Below are positions 1 to 6,666 of a stretch of DNA of 9,399 nt, in pieces (position 1 is the stretch's first letter; the number at the start of each line of letters is the position of its first letter). Source of the DNA: Halobacteria archaeon (GTDB taxonomy: Archaea > Halobacteriota > Syntropharchaeia > Alkanophagales > Methanospirareceae); NCBI GenBank assembly GCA_029932715.1, contig JAOZPO010000047.1, positions 1 to 9,399 of the forward strand, written 5' to 3'. The translations under genes and the position numbers were made by a program. Under the pieces are notes generated by a model, which did not search any database, had not been told where the DNA came from, and worked only from the letters and a program-made list of their open reading frames with translations.

Positions 1-1013
1 CCAACAAAAGGAAATACCACCATAGAAAGCAGATATATAACGCTAAAATTCGCATTTACAAGCTTATCAGGGAACGTTTTCGGTCTCAACGTACCAATAT
101 GAAGCATAGAAGAGAGCCGAGCACTTAGTATACCGCCTAATGCGTTACATGCACCCAAAAAAGGAGGAATCATTATTAATATAGCTGGACTGGCTATCAG
201 GTCTACCAGCATCGTATCCAGGGTCAAACCTGCGAAAGTGCAGAGAACAGCGCAGATGAGAAGCATTGGTATGCTTTCTAAAAGAACACGTCTTATATCC
301 GCATTGCTTGTTTTCAAACCTTTTACTGCATAGATAAGCGATACCGAGATGCATAAGATCGTCAATAACCTGACGACAGATATGTGCTCGTTCAGCATTA
401 GCAATAGGATACCGGCAATAAACACAGCGGGTATGGTGATCATGTCGCCGGCGGATGTTATTACAGGCGCGGAGACGTTATCCAGGTCCCAGTTTCTACG
501 GTAGCCGATAATTGATACGACAATGGAGACGCCGAGCAGAATGATCCCGGAGATTAAACCGCCGATTACCGATATGAGAATAAATCCAGAAAGAGATATG
601 TAGTTAACATTAGAATATCCAAACGCTTCTGCTACTAATTTCGCTAAAAAGCCAAGGATAACGGAAAGAATAAGCGTTAGTAACAGGGACGCATACGCAT
701 TCGTATGCAACACACTTCCCTTTTTCAACGTTGGTGAGAAGAGACCGAGGTGCATGGAAGTGCCCAATCGTGAGACGAGTGCGCTATAGACATTACCCCG
801 CATGGCAATAGCAGGTGGAATAAGTATTATTAGACCGGGGAGCAGTTGCAGCATATCTGACATAAAAGTCAACCCAATACCAGCCAGAAGACCGGTAAGA
901 GAGCAAAAAAGCAGTGAAAATGGCGTCTGTTTGAACACATCAGAGAAGCTGTAGAAGAAGGAAGAGACATGATTGAGAGGGCTCCTCAAAATATCCCGCA
1001 TTCTTAGCTCCAT
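1..1013 (-). CDS. MgtE/SLC41-like divalent cation transporter, 3' end cut by window
   Basis: I translated this frame by hand from the ATG at 1013: 337 codons stay open to the window edge, so the C-terminus is missing. The protein is strongly hydrophobic and has two related halves. The first carries IPPAIAMRGNVYSALVSRLG (residues 65-84) and the second IPPFLGACNALGGILSARLS (282-301). This P-x(6-7)-N-x-(7)-SRL pattern is typical of the MgtE/SLC41 membrane domain. Between them lies NWDLDNVSAPVITSAGDMIT (174-193), the family's conserved Asn/Asp-Pro...Gly-Asp segment thought to line the pore. The predicted role is Mg2+ or other divalent cation transport in the cytoplasmic membrane. There is no N-terminal MgtE_N or CBS domain; the protein goes straight into membrane segments after about 30 residues, as in many archaeal and eukaryotic SLC41-type members. 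The start is supported by a strong ribosome binding site (1018-1030). It is divergent from the chorismate mutase gene. The family is fairly sure; the exact ion is not visible. Confidence 0.82.
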   Translation of the reverse strand, partial: MELRMRDILRSPLNHVSSFFYSFSDVFKQTPFSLLFCSLTGLLAGIGLTFMSDMLQLLPGLIILIPPAIAMRGNVYSALVSRLGTSMHLGLFSPTLKKGSVLHTNAYASLLLTLILSVILGFLAKLVAEAFGYSNVNYISLSGFILISVIGGLISGIILLGVSIVVSIIGYRRNWDLDNVSAPVITSAGDMITIPAVFIAGILLLMLNEHISVVRLLTILCISVSLIYAVKGLKTSNADIRRVLLESIPMLLICAVLCTFAGLTLDTMLVDLIASPAILIMIPPFLGACNALGGILSARLSSMLHIGTLRPKTFPDKLVNANFSVIYLLSMVVFPFV

Positions 1014-1017
1014 ATCT

Positions 1018-1030
1018 ACCTCTACCTCCT
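1018..1030 (-). promoter_or_regulatory. Strong double Shine-Dalgarno site of the MgtE-like gene
   Basis: On the minus strand the bases just before the ATG at 1013 read AGGAGGTAGAGGT. This gives a full AGGAGGT 10 nt upstream of the start and a second GAGGT about 4 nt upstream. It fixes this ATG as the start and stands out because most genes here have no clear site. Confidence 0.7.
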
Positions 1031-1124
1031 GTCACATGCCCTCCATACTCTCTGTCCAAGCCAAAACAATCCAGATTTTGTTCTGCTTCGCTTTCGTTTC
1101 CCTGTGGAGACATCATGCTCTCTT

Positions 1125-1134
1125 CTTATTTTAG
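1125..1134 (+). promoter_or_regulatory. Candidate box A for the chorismate mutase gene
   Basis: CTTATTTTAG is centred about 25 nt before the ATG at 1155, close to the distance expected for an archaeal TATA box feeding a leaderless transcript. A second TATA-like stretch, TTTATAAA at 1143-1150, is a perfect palindrome. On the plus strand it lies too close to the start to serve this gene, but on the minus strand it could serve the MgtE-like gene with a long leader. The whole 1014-1154 gap is the divergent promoter region, and I see nothing else in it. Box A calls by eye are weak. Confidence 0.3.
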
Positions 1135-1154
1135 CACTTTTATTTATAAATGTG

Positions 1155-1454
1155 ATGGAGATGTCATCGTGTGAAGAGGAACTGAGAGAGATAAGAGATA
1201 GGATAGATGAAATAGACGATACAATTGCAGATTTACTTTTTAAGCGGATGCAATATGCGCAACAGGCGAAGGAAGTGAAACAGCAAATGAATGAACCACT
1301 TGCAGACATGCAACGTGAAAAAGAAGTGATAGAGAAATGGTGTAAACGAGCAAGAGATAGGTGCGGTGATTATTGTTTAAGCGAGGAGATGATGAGGGAG
1401 ATAGCTGAGTCCATAACAGCATATACGCTGAAACAGGAACTGGAATGGGAATAG
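1155..1454 (+). CDS. Chorismate mutase, AroQ type, monofunctional
   Basis: This gene encodes about 99 residues, the normal size of a stand-alone AroQ-fold chorismate mutase, which turns chorismate into prephenate at the head of phenylalanine and tyrosine synthesis. Compared with the E. coli P-protein mutase domain, the active-site residues can be placed one by one: Arg14 (for R11), Arg31 (R28), Lys42 (K39), Asp51 (D48), Arg54 (R51), Glu55 (E52), and Gln94 near the C-terminus (Q88). The sequence is all helical in character, rich in Glu, Lys and Arg. Start choice: the frame stays open upstream to a GTG at 1104, but those residues are a hydrophobic stretch encoded by AT-rich DNA that looks like promoter. 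ATG 1155 or ATG 1161 is preferred because each begins just before the first helix; neither has a well-spaced Shine-Dalgarno. The acetyltransferase gene follows 18 nt downstream, so the two are probably co-transcribed. No prephenate dehydrogenase or dehydratase is fused or adjacent. Confidence 0.85.
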   Translation: MEMSSCEEELREIRDRIDEIDDTIADLLFKRMQYAQQAKEVKQQMNEPLADMQREKEVIEKWCKRARDRCGDYCLSEEMMREIAESITAYTLKQELEWE

Positions 1455-1472
1455 ATGCAGGGATGAGAGCTT

Positions 1473-1943
1473 ATGAACCCTATGGTTATTAGCACGGCAA
1501 AAGGGCTTGTGATAAAGATAAGGAATTTCGAATTCCCTGACATCAAAAGGATAATGGAGATAGAAGAAGAAGCGTCTCTGGATGGTAATTCAGCATTGTA
1601 TATGGAGTTATATGAAGAATGGCCTGAAGGTTTTCTGGTAGTGGAGAAAGATGACGATGTGATCGCTTTTGAAGTGATCGTATTAACACCAGAGGGGGAA
1701 GGGCGGATATTTGCAATTGCTGTGGATTCGCGATATAGAGGCTTGGGTATAGGGCGAAGCTTATTAAGAGTTGCTTTTAGCATATTGAGGAAGAATAAAA
1801 TAGGATTTGTGCAGTTGGAGGTTCGGGTAAGCAATCAAATAGCAGAGCGGTTATACAGAAGTATGGGCTATATAGAAGTTGGTTTCGCTCCTTACTATTA
1901 TAAAGACGGAGAAGGTGCGATCCTGATGAAAAAGGTATTGTAG
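1473..1943 (+). CDS. RimI-like GNAT N-acetyltransferase
   Basis: This is a 156-residue GNAT-fold acetyltransferase. The acetyl-CoA pyrophosphate-binding motif A is RGLGIG (residues 89-94), preceded by the strand IFAIAVDSRYR. It is followed by LEVRVSNQIAERLYRSMGY (115-133), the signature of the RimI and archaeal Ard1/NatA branch, with Asn121 and Tyr128 in the usual catalytic neighbourhood. The end has APYYYKDGEGAILMKK, again typical of RimI. Archaeal members acetylate protein N-termini using acetyl-CoA in the cytoplasm; the substrate here cannot be read from sequence. The start ATG at 1473 follows a weak GGATGAG (1461-1467); the ATG at 1482 is an alternative. The first ~12 residues are not part of the domain. 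It lies 18 nt after the chorismate mutase gene, and a functional link is not obvious. It converges on the dNTPase gene with only 17 nt between the stop codons. Confidence 0.85.
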   Translation: MNPMVISTAKGLVIKIRNFEFPDIKRIMEIEEEASLDGNSALYMELYEEWPEGFLVVEKDDDVIAFEVIVLTPEGEGRIFAIAVDSRYRGLGIGRSLLRVAFSILRKNKIGFVQLEVRVSNQIAERLYRSMGYIEVGFAPYYYKDGEGAILMKKVL

Positions 1944-1960
1944 CACTATAATATATATAA
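1944..1960. other. AT-rich convergent gap between two gene ends
   Basis: The 17 bases between the stop codons of the acetyltransferase (plus) and the dNTPase (minus) are all A/T except for two C residues near the left end. There is no stem-loop. Each strand meets a run of five T shortly after its stop codon, inside the opposing gene (1975-1979 on plus, 1933-1929 on minus). These short T runs could serve as archaeal transcript ends, but that is a guess. Confidence 0.3.
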
Positions 1961-3115
1961 CTATTTAAACACCGTTTTTGGTATAGAAATGTCCTTGGAG
2001 AACCTTATTGCATAATTGTCCGACATGCCAGAGATAAAATCAACCAGTATCTGTGTTTTATCTGTGCCTGATTCAATATAAAAATCCTTATACGCACTCA
2101 AAAAGTTGCCAAAATCACGATATGACCGTATAAAACTTCTGTTATATCCGTCAATCGTAAATCCGTGTTTATCTAATAAATCAGATAGGGATCTGCAAAG
2201 ATTCCTGATTATTACCTCTACATAGTGTTTATAATTGTTTATCTTTTCCGCTTCATATATGTTTCTCTTGGAGAATTCATTAATCTTTGTTATGTATTCA
2301 AAGCCTTCGTCCGAGACGCCTACCTCTTCCTTACTATTCGTAGTGTCTACTATATCATATATAATCCGGTTTAAAAGAGCTCGATTGAATTGATCTCCTA
2401 CTTCGGAAGGAGTAATACCGAGATATTTCAGCGCATCTTCCGGTATTTCATCACCACTAACTATGCCCAGTTCGACTGCATCTTCCATATCTCTACCTAA
2501 AGATGAAATCTTATCTGCAACTCTAACAATACAGCCCTCATACGAAGCGGGATATTTACCTAACTTATCTATCTCTTCTAACTTATTCACTTCCCAGACC
2601 GGCTTTATACGTTGTTTATTCTCTAAATCTTCACCACAATGGCTAACTATGCCATCTCTCACGCCAAAGGTTAATTTTAAGCCTGCTCCTCTCTCTGTGA
2701 GGTAGTCAACAGCTCGGAGACTATTGATTTCGTGATGAAACTCCTTACGCCCTTTTGTCTCTTTTCTCACTATCTCGTCCAGGACTTCTTCTCCCGCATG
2801 CCCGAAGGGAGCATGTCCTATATCATGCCCCAGTGCAATCGCCTGAACCATTTCTATATCTAATCCCCAGCCCTCCTTGATTAAGCCCTTAGAAATAGTG
2901 GTAGAGTTAGTAAACACATGAAATGCGTGTTCGATTCTGGTACAAATATGGTCGTTATCGGGTGCAAAAAATACCTGCGTCTTCCTTTTTAATCTCCTGA
3001 AAGGTAACGAATGTATAATCGCCGTCTGGTCACGGAAGAAAGCTCCGCGAATATCCTCCTCTTTCGCCTTAAATCGCTTCTTATAAACAGCATCAGGGAG
3101 TTCATTTCGCTTCAT
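1961..3115 (-). CDS. Dgt-family HD-domain dNTP triphosphohydrolase
   Basis: This 384-residue HD-superfamily phosphohydrolase resembles dGTPase (Dgt), which splits dGTP or other dNTPs into the deoxynucleoside and triphosphate and so lowers dNTP pools. The N-terminus has the Dgt hallmark RRLKRKTQVFFAPDNDHICT (residues 40-59), followed by RIEHAFHV. The metal-binding set is visible: His63, His97-Asp98 in LGHDIGHAPFGHAGEE (95-110), and Asp201 in VRVADKISSLGRDMEDA. The FHHEINSLRAVDYLTE segment (126-141) matches the conserved substrate-site region after the HD motif. Length is within the family range (about 370-500). There is no Shine-Dalgarno, but a good TATA box sits about 42 nt upstream of the ATG at 3115. 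It lies 50 nt after the TrkA-like gene, reads the same way and ends the minus-strand block. Base composition looks more AT-rich than in alaS. Which dNTP it prefers, or whether it needs an activating dNTP, cannot be judged. Confidence 0.9.
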   Translation of the reverse strand: MKRNELPDAVYKKRFKAKEEDIRGAFFRDQTAIIHSLPFRRLKRKTQVFFAPDNDHICTRIEHAFHVFTNSTTISKGLIKEGWGLDIEMVQAIALGHDIGHAPFGHAGEEVLDEIVRKETKGRKEFHHEINSLRAVDYLTERGAGLKLTFGVRDGIVSHCGEDLENKQRIKPVWEVNKLEEIDKLGKYPASYEGCIVRVADKISSLGRDMEDAVELGIVSGDEIPEDALKYLGITPSEVGDQFNRALLNRIIYDIVDTTNSKEEVGVSDEGFEYITKINEFSKRNIYEAEKINNYKHYVEVIIRNLCRSLSDLLDKHGFTIDGYNRSFIRSYRDFGNFLSAYKDFYIESGTDKTQILVDFISGMSDNYAIRFSKDISIPKTVFK

Positions 3116-3152
3116 TTTCCACGCGGCACAGCGCTACCGCCTTCTGCCTTAG

Positions 3153-3163
3153 ATATATATAAG
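3153..3163 (-). promoter_or_regulatory. Box A (TATA) promoter for the dNTPase gene
   Basis: On the minus strand this reads CTTATATATAT, a near-ideal archaeal box A. It is centred about 42 nt from the ATG at 3115, so transcription would begin around 3131-3133 and leave a leader of roughly 17 nt. It lies just downstream of the TrkA-like stop codon (3166-3168) and would let the dNTPase be expressed apart from the genes upstream. It is the best promoter candidate in the window. Confidence 0.5.
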
Positions 3164-3165
3164 TC

Positions 3166-3816
3166 TTAAGGAGCGAAAAGCTGGCTTACCTTCTCCACAT
3201 TCTTCGTCTTCGCAAATAGCGTTACGAGGTCATGTTTGTTGATGACTGTATCGCCCATTGGTAGTATTATATCGCCATTACGCTGTATCGCAACTACTAT
3301 ACCCTGTTTTATACGCAACTTCGATAGCTTCTTCCCCACCGCCTTAGATTCTTCCGAGACAATGACCTCAAATATCTCCGCCTTCCCGCCGCTCACTGTA
3401 AGGAAATCTTTTATCTTCGGGCGTTTCACAGAGTAATACAGATGACTTGCAACGGTCATGTCTGGATTTTCAAACATATAGATGCCCGCCTCCTTGAACA
3501 TCTCTACGTGCTCTTGCTGATTTACTATGGCAACGGTCCTCTTCGTACCCAATTCCTTTGCCGTTAGCGCCATCATCAAATTAGCGGCATCGTCAGACGT
3601 AGTGGCAATCAGTGCATGCGCTCTGCCAGCTTCTGCCTCTTCTAATGTTGATCGCTCTGTTGAATCACCGGCAATCGTAAGAACATCGTATTTAGCTGCT
3701 ATCTCCCTGCATTTCGCTTCGTCCTGGTCTATGACAACCACATCATTCTTATGTTTCGACGCTATATCCACCAGATTCTTCCCTATTCCGCCTAACCCCA
3801 CTATTATCAGATACAT
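3166..3816 (-). CDS. TrkA/KtrA-type potassium channel regulator (RCK protein)
   Basis: This 216-residue cytoplasmic RCK protein gates Trk/Ktr-type K+ uptake in response to bound nucleotide. Residues 1-120 form the Rossmann TrkA_N domain: the glycine-rich loop is VGLGGIG (6-12), strand 2 ends with the acidic Asp30 in VVVID, which favours NAD(H) or ATP ribose binding, and GDST (50-53) is the usual third-strand turn. Residues ~147-214 form a TrkA_C domain ending in the strand pattern HDLVTLFA (195-202). One N plus one C unit is the KtrA-like architecture, about half the size of E. coli TrkA. No TrkH/KtrB membrane partner lies in the window, so the partner must be elsewhere. The ATG at 3816 has no Shine-Dalgarno; a TTTATAAA element about 33 nt upstream overlaps the alaS stop codon. 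It follows alaS by 31 nt and precedes the dNTPase gene by 50 nt. Confidence 0.88.
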   Translation of the reverse strand: MYLIIVGLGGIGKNLVDIASKHKNDVVVIDQDEAKCREIAAKYDVLTIAGDSTERSTLEEAEAGRAHALIATTSDDAANLMMALTAKELGTKRTVAIVNQQEHVEMFKEAGIYMFENPDMTVASHLYYSVKRPKIKDFLTVSGGKAEIFEVIVSEESKAVGKKLSKLRIKQGIVVAIQRNGDIILPMGDTVINKHDLVTLFAKTKNVEKVSQLFAP

Positions 3817-3846
3817 TAATTACTATTTTCTGTTTGCTCTATTATC

Positions 3847-3854
3847 TTTATAAA
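3847..3854 (-). promoter_or_regulatory. Candidate box A for the TrkA-like gene, overlapping the alaS stop
   Basis: TTTATAAA, a perfect palindrome, overlaps the TAA stop of alaS (3848-3850). It is centred about 34 nt upstream of the TrkA-like ATG, which would give a leader of about 8 nt. The position fits an archaeal promoter, but a short AT-rich element at a stop codon can arise by chance. Confidence 0.35.
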
Positions 3855-6601
3855 CTTTTCGCTTTCCCTTCTACTATACGCAAACCAGTTAATAAAGCTT
3901 TATCTATATTATCTACCATATCACCACCACCTTGTGCTATTGCTGACGTGCCACCACCGCCGCCACCAAGCACATCACAAACTCCTTTTACCACCACAGA
4001 TGCGCTTATACTATCCTTATGACTCACGGGAACCGAGGACACGACAGATACGTGATTATCCTTCTCACACAGCAGGATAGTCAAGAAGTTCTCTTTCGAT
4101 AGCTGAGACGCCATCCTCATCAGCCCTTTCATATCTGTATCCTGCAGTATCTCTGCAATTACCTTTATGGCACCGATAGCTTTTGCATGTCCCTTCAGCA
4201 TTCCCATGTGCAACTCCGCTATCTCAGCACGCAGACTCTCGTTCTCCTTCTTTAATTGTTTCCATTCATCAAAGAATCGCTCTACCGTTGCTGGTAGCTT
4301 ATCCTGTGGTATCCTCAGTACAGCCGCAGCTTCATTTATCAGCTTTTCCCGCGCCTGTACCGTTCTAACAGCAGCTTCCCCTGCGGAATACCATAAACGC
4401 TCTATACCGTCCTGTATCCGCTCGGTACGCAGTAATTTTATCGGTCCTACCTCACCGGTCTTCGAGCAGTGCGTGCCTGCACATGCTTGCACGTCCTCAT
4501 CAGTCCCTATTCGCACAATCCTTATCTCCCTACTCGCAGGCACACCACCCTGGTAGATACCGAACCCATATTTCTTCTCCGCCTCGTTTTTGTCCTCTAT
4601 CTCAATGCCTATTGGCTCATCCCGCATGACCATTTTATTGGCTAGCATCTCTATTTCCCTCCGTTCGTCGTCTGAAATCCTTTTGAAATGCGTTATGTCA
4701 AGTCTCGACTTATCTTCTCCTTTCTGTGCACCTGCCTGCCATATATGCCCACCCAGTAACTTTCGTGCCGCCCATATTACAATATGGGTAGCAGAATGAT
4801 GTCGTGTATGTGCCATTCTTCGCTGGTAATCTATCTTTCCACGCACTAATGCACCGTTATAAATGCGATTTGCCTGTTCTGCAATCTTATGCAGGATAAC
4901 TCCATCCACATTCATAACATCCACAACCTTAAAAATATCCGCACATGATAGCGGGCTAAGGAATCCCCTGTCTGCTGGTTGACCCCCACCTTCAGGGTAA
5001 AACAGTGTTCTGTCCAGTATGACATATCCATCAAATGAATCCAGAACGGTAGCGTCAAATTCAGTCGCTGCGGGCTCTTCATAATACAATTTCAATGTCT
5101 TTGGTAATGATTTCGTTCTGGCTTTCAGCATCGCCATAAACTGGTCTACTTTGCCCCTCTTCTCTCCAGCGTGCATTTTCGCTACCTGCGAGTAGAAGTC
5201 CTCGGGTATGTCCACGTCCACGCTACTTCCTGACGCAATCTCTTTTGCAAACTCCGGTGGTATCCCATGAGTATCATATAAATTAATAATAATATCGAGC
5301 GGGATTTCTCCTCTTGCTTTATAGCCCTTTGCCACATGTCGCACGATTCGTTCGCCTTTTGACAGCGTCTCCTTGTACCTGCTCTTCTCCAGTGACAGTA
5401 TCTCATTGACCCTATCAACATACCCCTCCAGTTCCGGGAAAGAATCGTGTAACAGTTTTATATGCGAAATAACGAGTTCCTCAAGGGGCATATCAATTTT
5501 TAATGTATTCAACATCCGGAATGCTCTTCGTATTACCAGCCTCGCCAGATAGCCCTCCTTTGCGTTTGATGGTACGATACCATCAGCGAGCATGAATGCT
5601 AAGCATCTCGTATGGTCAGCAACGGCATATATACGCTCCATTGGCTCCAGTACGGCTGTGAAAAAATCAGCAGTTACGTTCAATTTCTTCATTATCCCTT
5701 TTTTATTCGTAACGCCAGACAACCGCGCTATTTCCTGTATCTGCTCGCTATAACGCTCCAGCGGGTGTTCACAGCCAGCGAGAGTCAGCAACTTGGTTAT
5801 CATCTCCGGGAATATAGCATCATAGACAGTAGGTGTGCCTTTTGATGCCCACACAAACCGTTCCAGCCCGTAGCCTGTGTCAACGATGTATGTGTCCATC
5901 TTCCTGTACCAGTGTCCATCTATCATGGTCTCAGCGGCGTTTGGTGCGATTTCTAAGTCCATAAATACGAGTGTAGCAAGTTCCAAGCCATGTGTAACCA
6001 CTTCAAGGCACGGTCCGGCATTGCCCCCTCCTGTCCACGGCGCCTCTTTGTACGTTATACAGTCCACGTCCACACCCAGTTGCTTTAGATATTCATCGCA
6101 GTACCTCACGGTATCGTTCTTCCAGTAAAGTTCCTCTACGCCGCGTTTATTGAATGCGTGATGACCCATCATCTCGAAAGTAGTTAGATGACGCCCGCTC
6201 TTTCCTATTGATTCGAGGTCCTCGAGTCGAATACAGGGCTGTGAAATAGCGAGAGGATTAGCAGGTGGCGGGACTTTGCCAGAGGTAACAAATGGCTGGA
6301 AATTAGCGATTGATGCGATATTTAAGTAGAGGTCGTCCCGCCATCGTGCTACTACTGGATACCTATTCAGTCGCTTGTGTCCGTGCGATTCGAAGAAAGC
6401 GAGAAAGGATTCTCTTATCTCGCTCGCGGTCTTCTCTTTAAAAATCGGTTTGCCGATGAACGAATAAGCTTCACAGGGTGCATCGCCGCATATATCCCTG
6501 CTTTTGTCGCGAGTCCAGAAGCCCGAGCCGCAGCTCTTACATTCTTTCCTTACGAATCCGTTCTCTTCGAAATATTCGAGGCGATATTCACTTTTATCCA
6601 T
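3848..6601 (-). CDS. alaS: Alanyl-tRNA synthetase, archaeal type
   Basis: This 917-residue class II synthetase charges tRNA-Ala with alanine in the cytoplasm. It is of the archaeal type: an N-terminal extension carries a zinc knuckle with Cys21, Cys24, Cys38 and Cys43 before the catalytic core. Motif 2 is seen in ARWRDDLYLNIASIANFQPF (85-104), followed by PPPANPLAISQPCIRLEDL and GRHLTTFEMMGHHAFN (136-151). Motif 3 is GYGLERF (243-249). The editing domain has zinc ligands His602 and His606 (HHSATH) and Cys707 and His711 (CAGTH), so it should clear Ser- and Gly-tRNA-Ala. Residues ~775-800 are coiled-coil-like. The C-Ala domain ends with a run of six Gly (879-884) and AQGGG (889-893). Length is normal (about 900). 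The start is fixed by the archaeal opening EYRLEYFEENGFVRKEC; there is no Shine-Dalgarno. It lies 65 nt after the UbiA-like gene and 31 nt before the TrkA-like gene, probably with its own promoter. Confidence 0.97.
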   Translation of the reverse strand: MDKSEYRLEYFEENGFVRKECKSCGSGFWTRDKSRDICGDAPCEAYSFIGKPIFKEKTASEIRESFLAFFESHGHKRLNRYPVVARWRDDLYLNIASIANFQPFVTSGKVPPPANPLAISQPCIRLEDLESIGKSGRHLTTFEMMGHHAFNKRGVEELYWKNDTVRYCDEYLKQLGVDVDCITYKEAPWTGGGNAGPCLEVVTHGLELATLVFMDLEIAPNAAETMIDGHWYRKMDTYIVDTGYGLERFVWASKGTPTVYDAIFPEMITKLLTLAGCEHPLERYSEQIQEIARLSGVTNKKGIMKKLNVTADFFTAVLEPMERIYAVADHTRCLAFMLADGIVPSNAKEGYLARLVIRRAFRMLNTLKIDMPLEELVISHIKLLHDSFPELEGYVDRVNEILSLEKSRYKETLSKGERIVRHVAKGYKARGEIPLDIIINLYDTHGIPPEFAKEIASGSSVDVDIPEDFYSQVAKMHAGEKRGKVDQFMAMLKARTKSLPKTLKLYYEEPAATEFDATVLDSFDGYVILDRTLFYPEGGGQPADRGFLSPLSCADIFKVVDVMNVDGVILHKIAEQANRIYNGALVRGKIDYQRRMAHTRHHSATHIVIWAARKLLGGHIWQAGAQKGEDKSRLDITHFKRISDDERREIEMLANKMVMRDEPIGIEIEDKNEAEKKYGFGIYQGGVPASREIRIVRIGTDEDVQACAGTHCSKTGEVGPIKLLRTERIQDGIERLWYSAGEAAVRTVQAREKLINEAAAVLRIPQDKLPATVERFFDEWKQLKKENESLRAEIAELHMGMLKGHAKAIGAIKVIAEILQDTDMKGLMRMASQLSKENFLTILLCEKDNHVSVVSSVPVSHKDSISASVVVKGVCDVLGGGGGGTSAIAQGGGDMVDNIDKALLTGLRIVEGKAKSL

Positions 6602-6631
6602 GACTATATAAGAGCAAAAGAGAAGGAGGAG

Positions 6632-6640
6632 CTTAAAAAG
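6632..6640 (-). promoter_or_regulatory. Candidate box A for alaS
   Basis: On the minus strand CTTTTTAAG lies about 35 nt before the alaS ATG and is preceded by an A-rich stretch (CGCAAAAAA) that could act as the BRE. A start of transcription near 6610 would leave a leader of about 9 nt. The TTATATAG nearer the ATG (6605-6612) is too close to serve. The element sits within the 65-nt gap after the UbiA-like gene. Confidence 0.35.
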
Positions 6641-6666
6641 TTTTTTGCGCTTTTCCTGTTATGCAA

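Noticed and set aside
145..354. 69-codon minus-strand frame near the left end
   Set aside because: It lies on the same strand as the transporter but in a different frame; the transporter frame carries the conserved motifs.
1370..1834. 154-codon minus-strand frame opposite the acetyltransferase
   Set aside because: Low-complexity Ser/Ile-rich translation antisense to a clear GNAT gene; there is no motif or start signal.
3951..3971. CCACCACCGCCGCCACCA-like tract resembling a simple repeat
   Set aside because: It encodes the conserved glycine run of the AlaRS C-Ala domain, so it is coding and not a microsatellite of note.
6626..6632. AGGAGGA-like Shine-Dalgarno on the plus strand in the gap before alaS
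   Set aside because: No real plus-strand gene starts after it; the true genes on both sides read on the minus strand.
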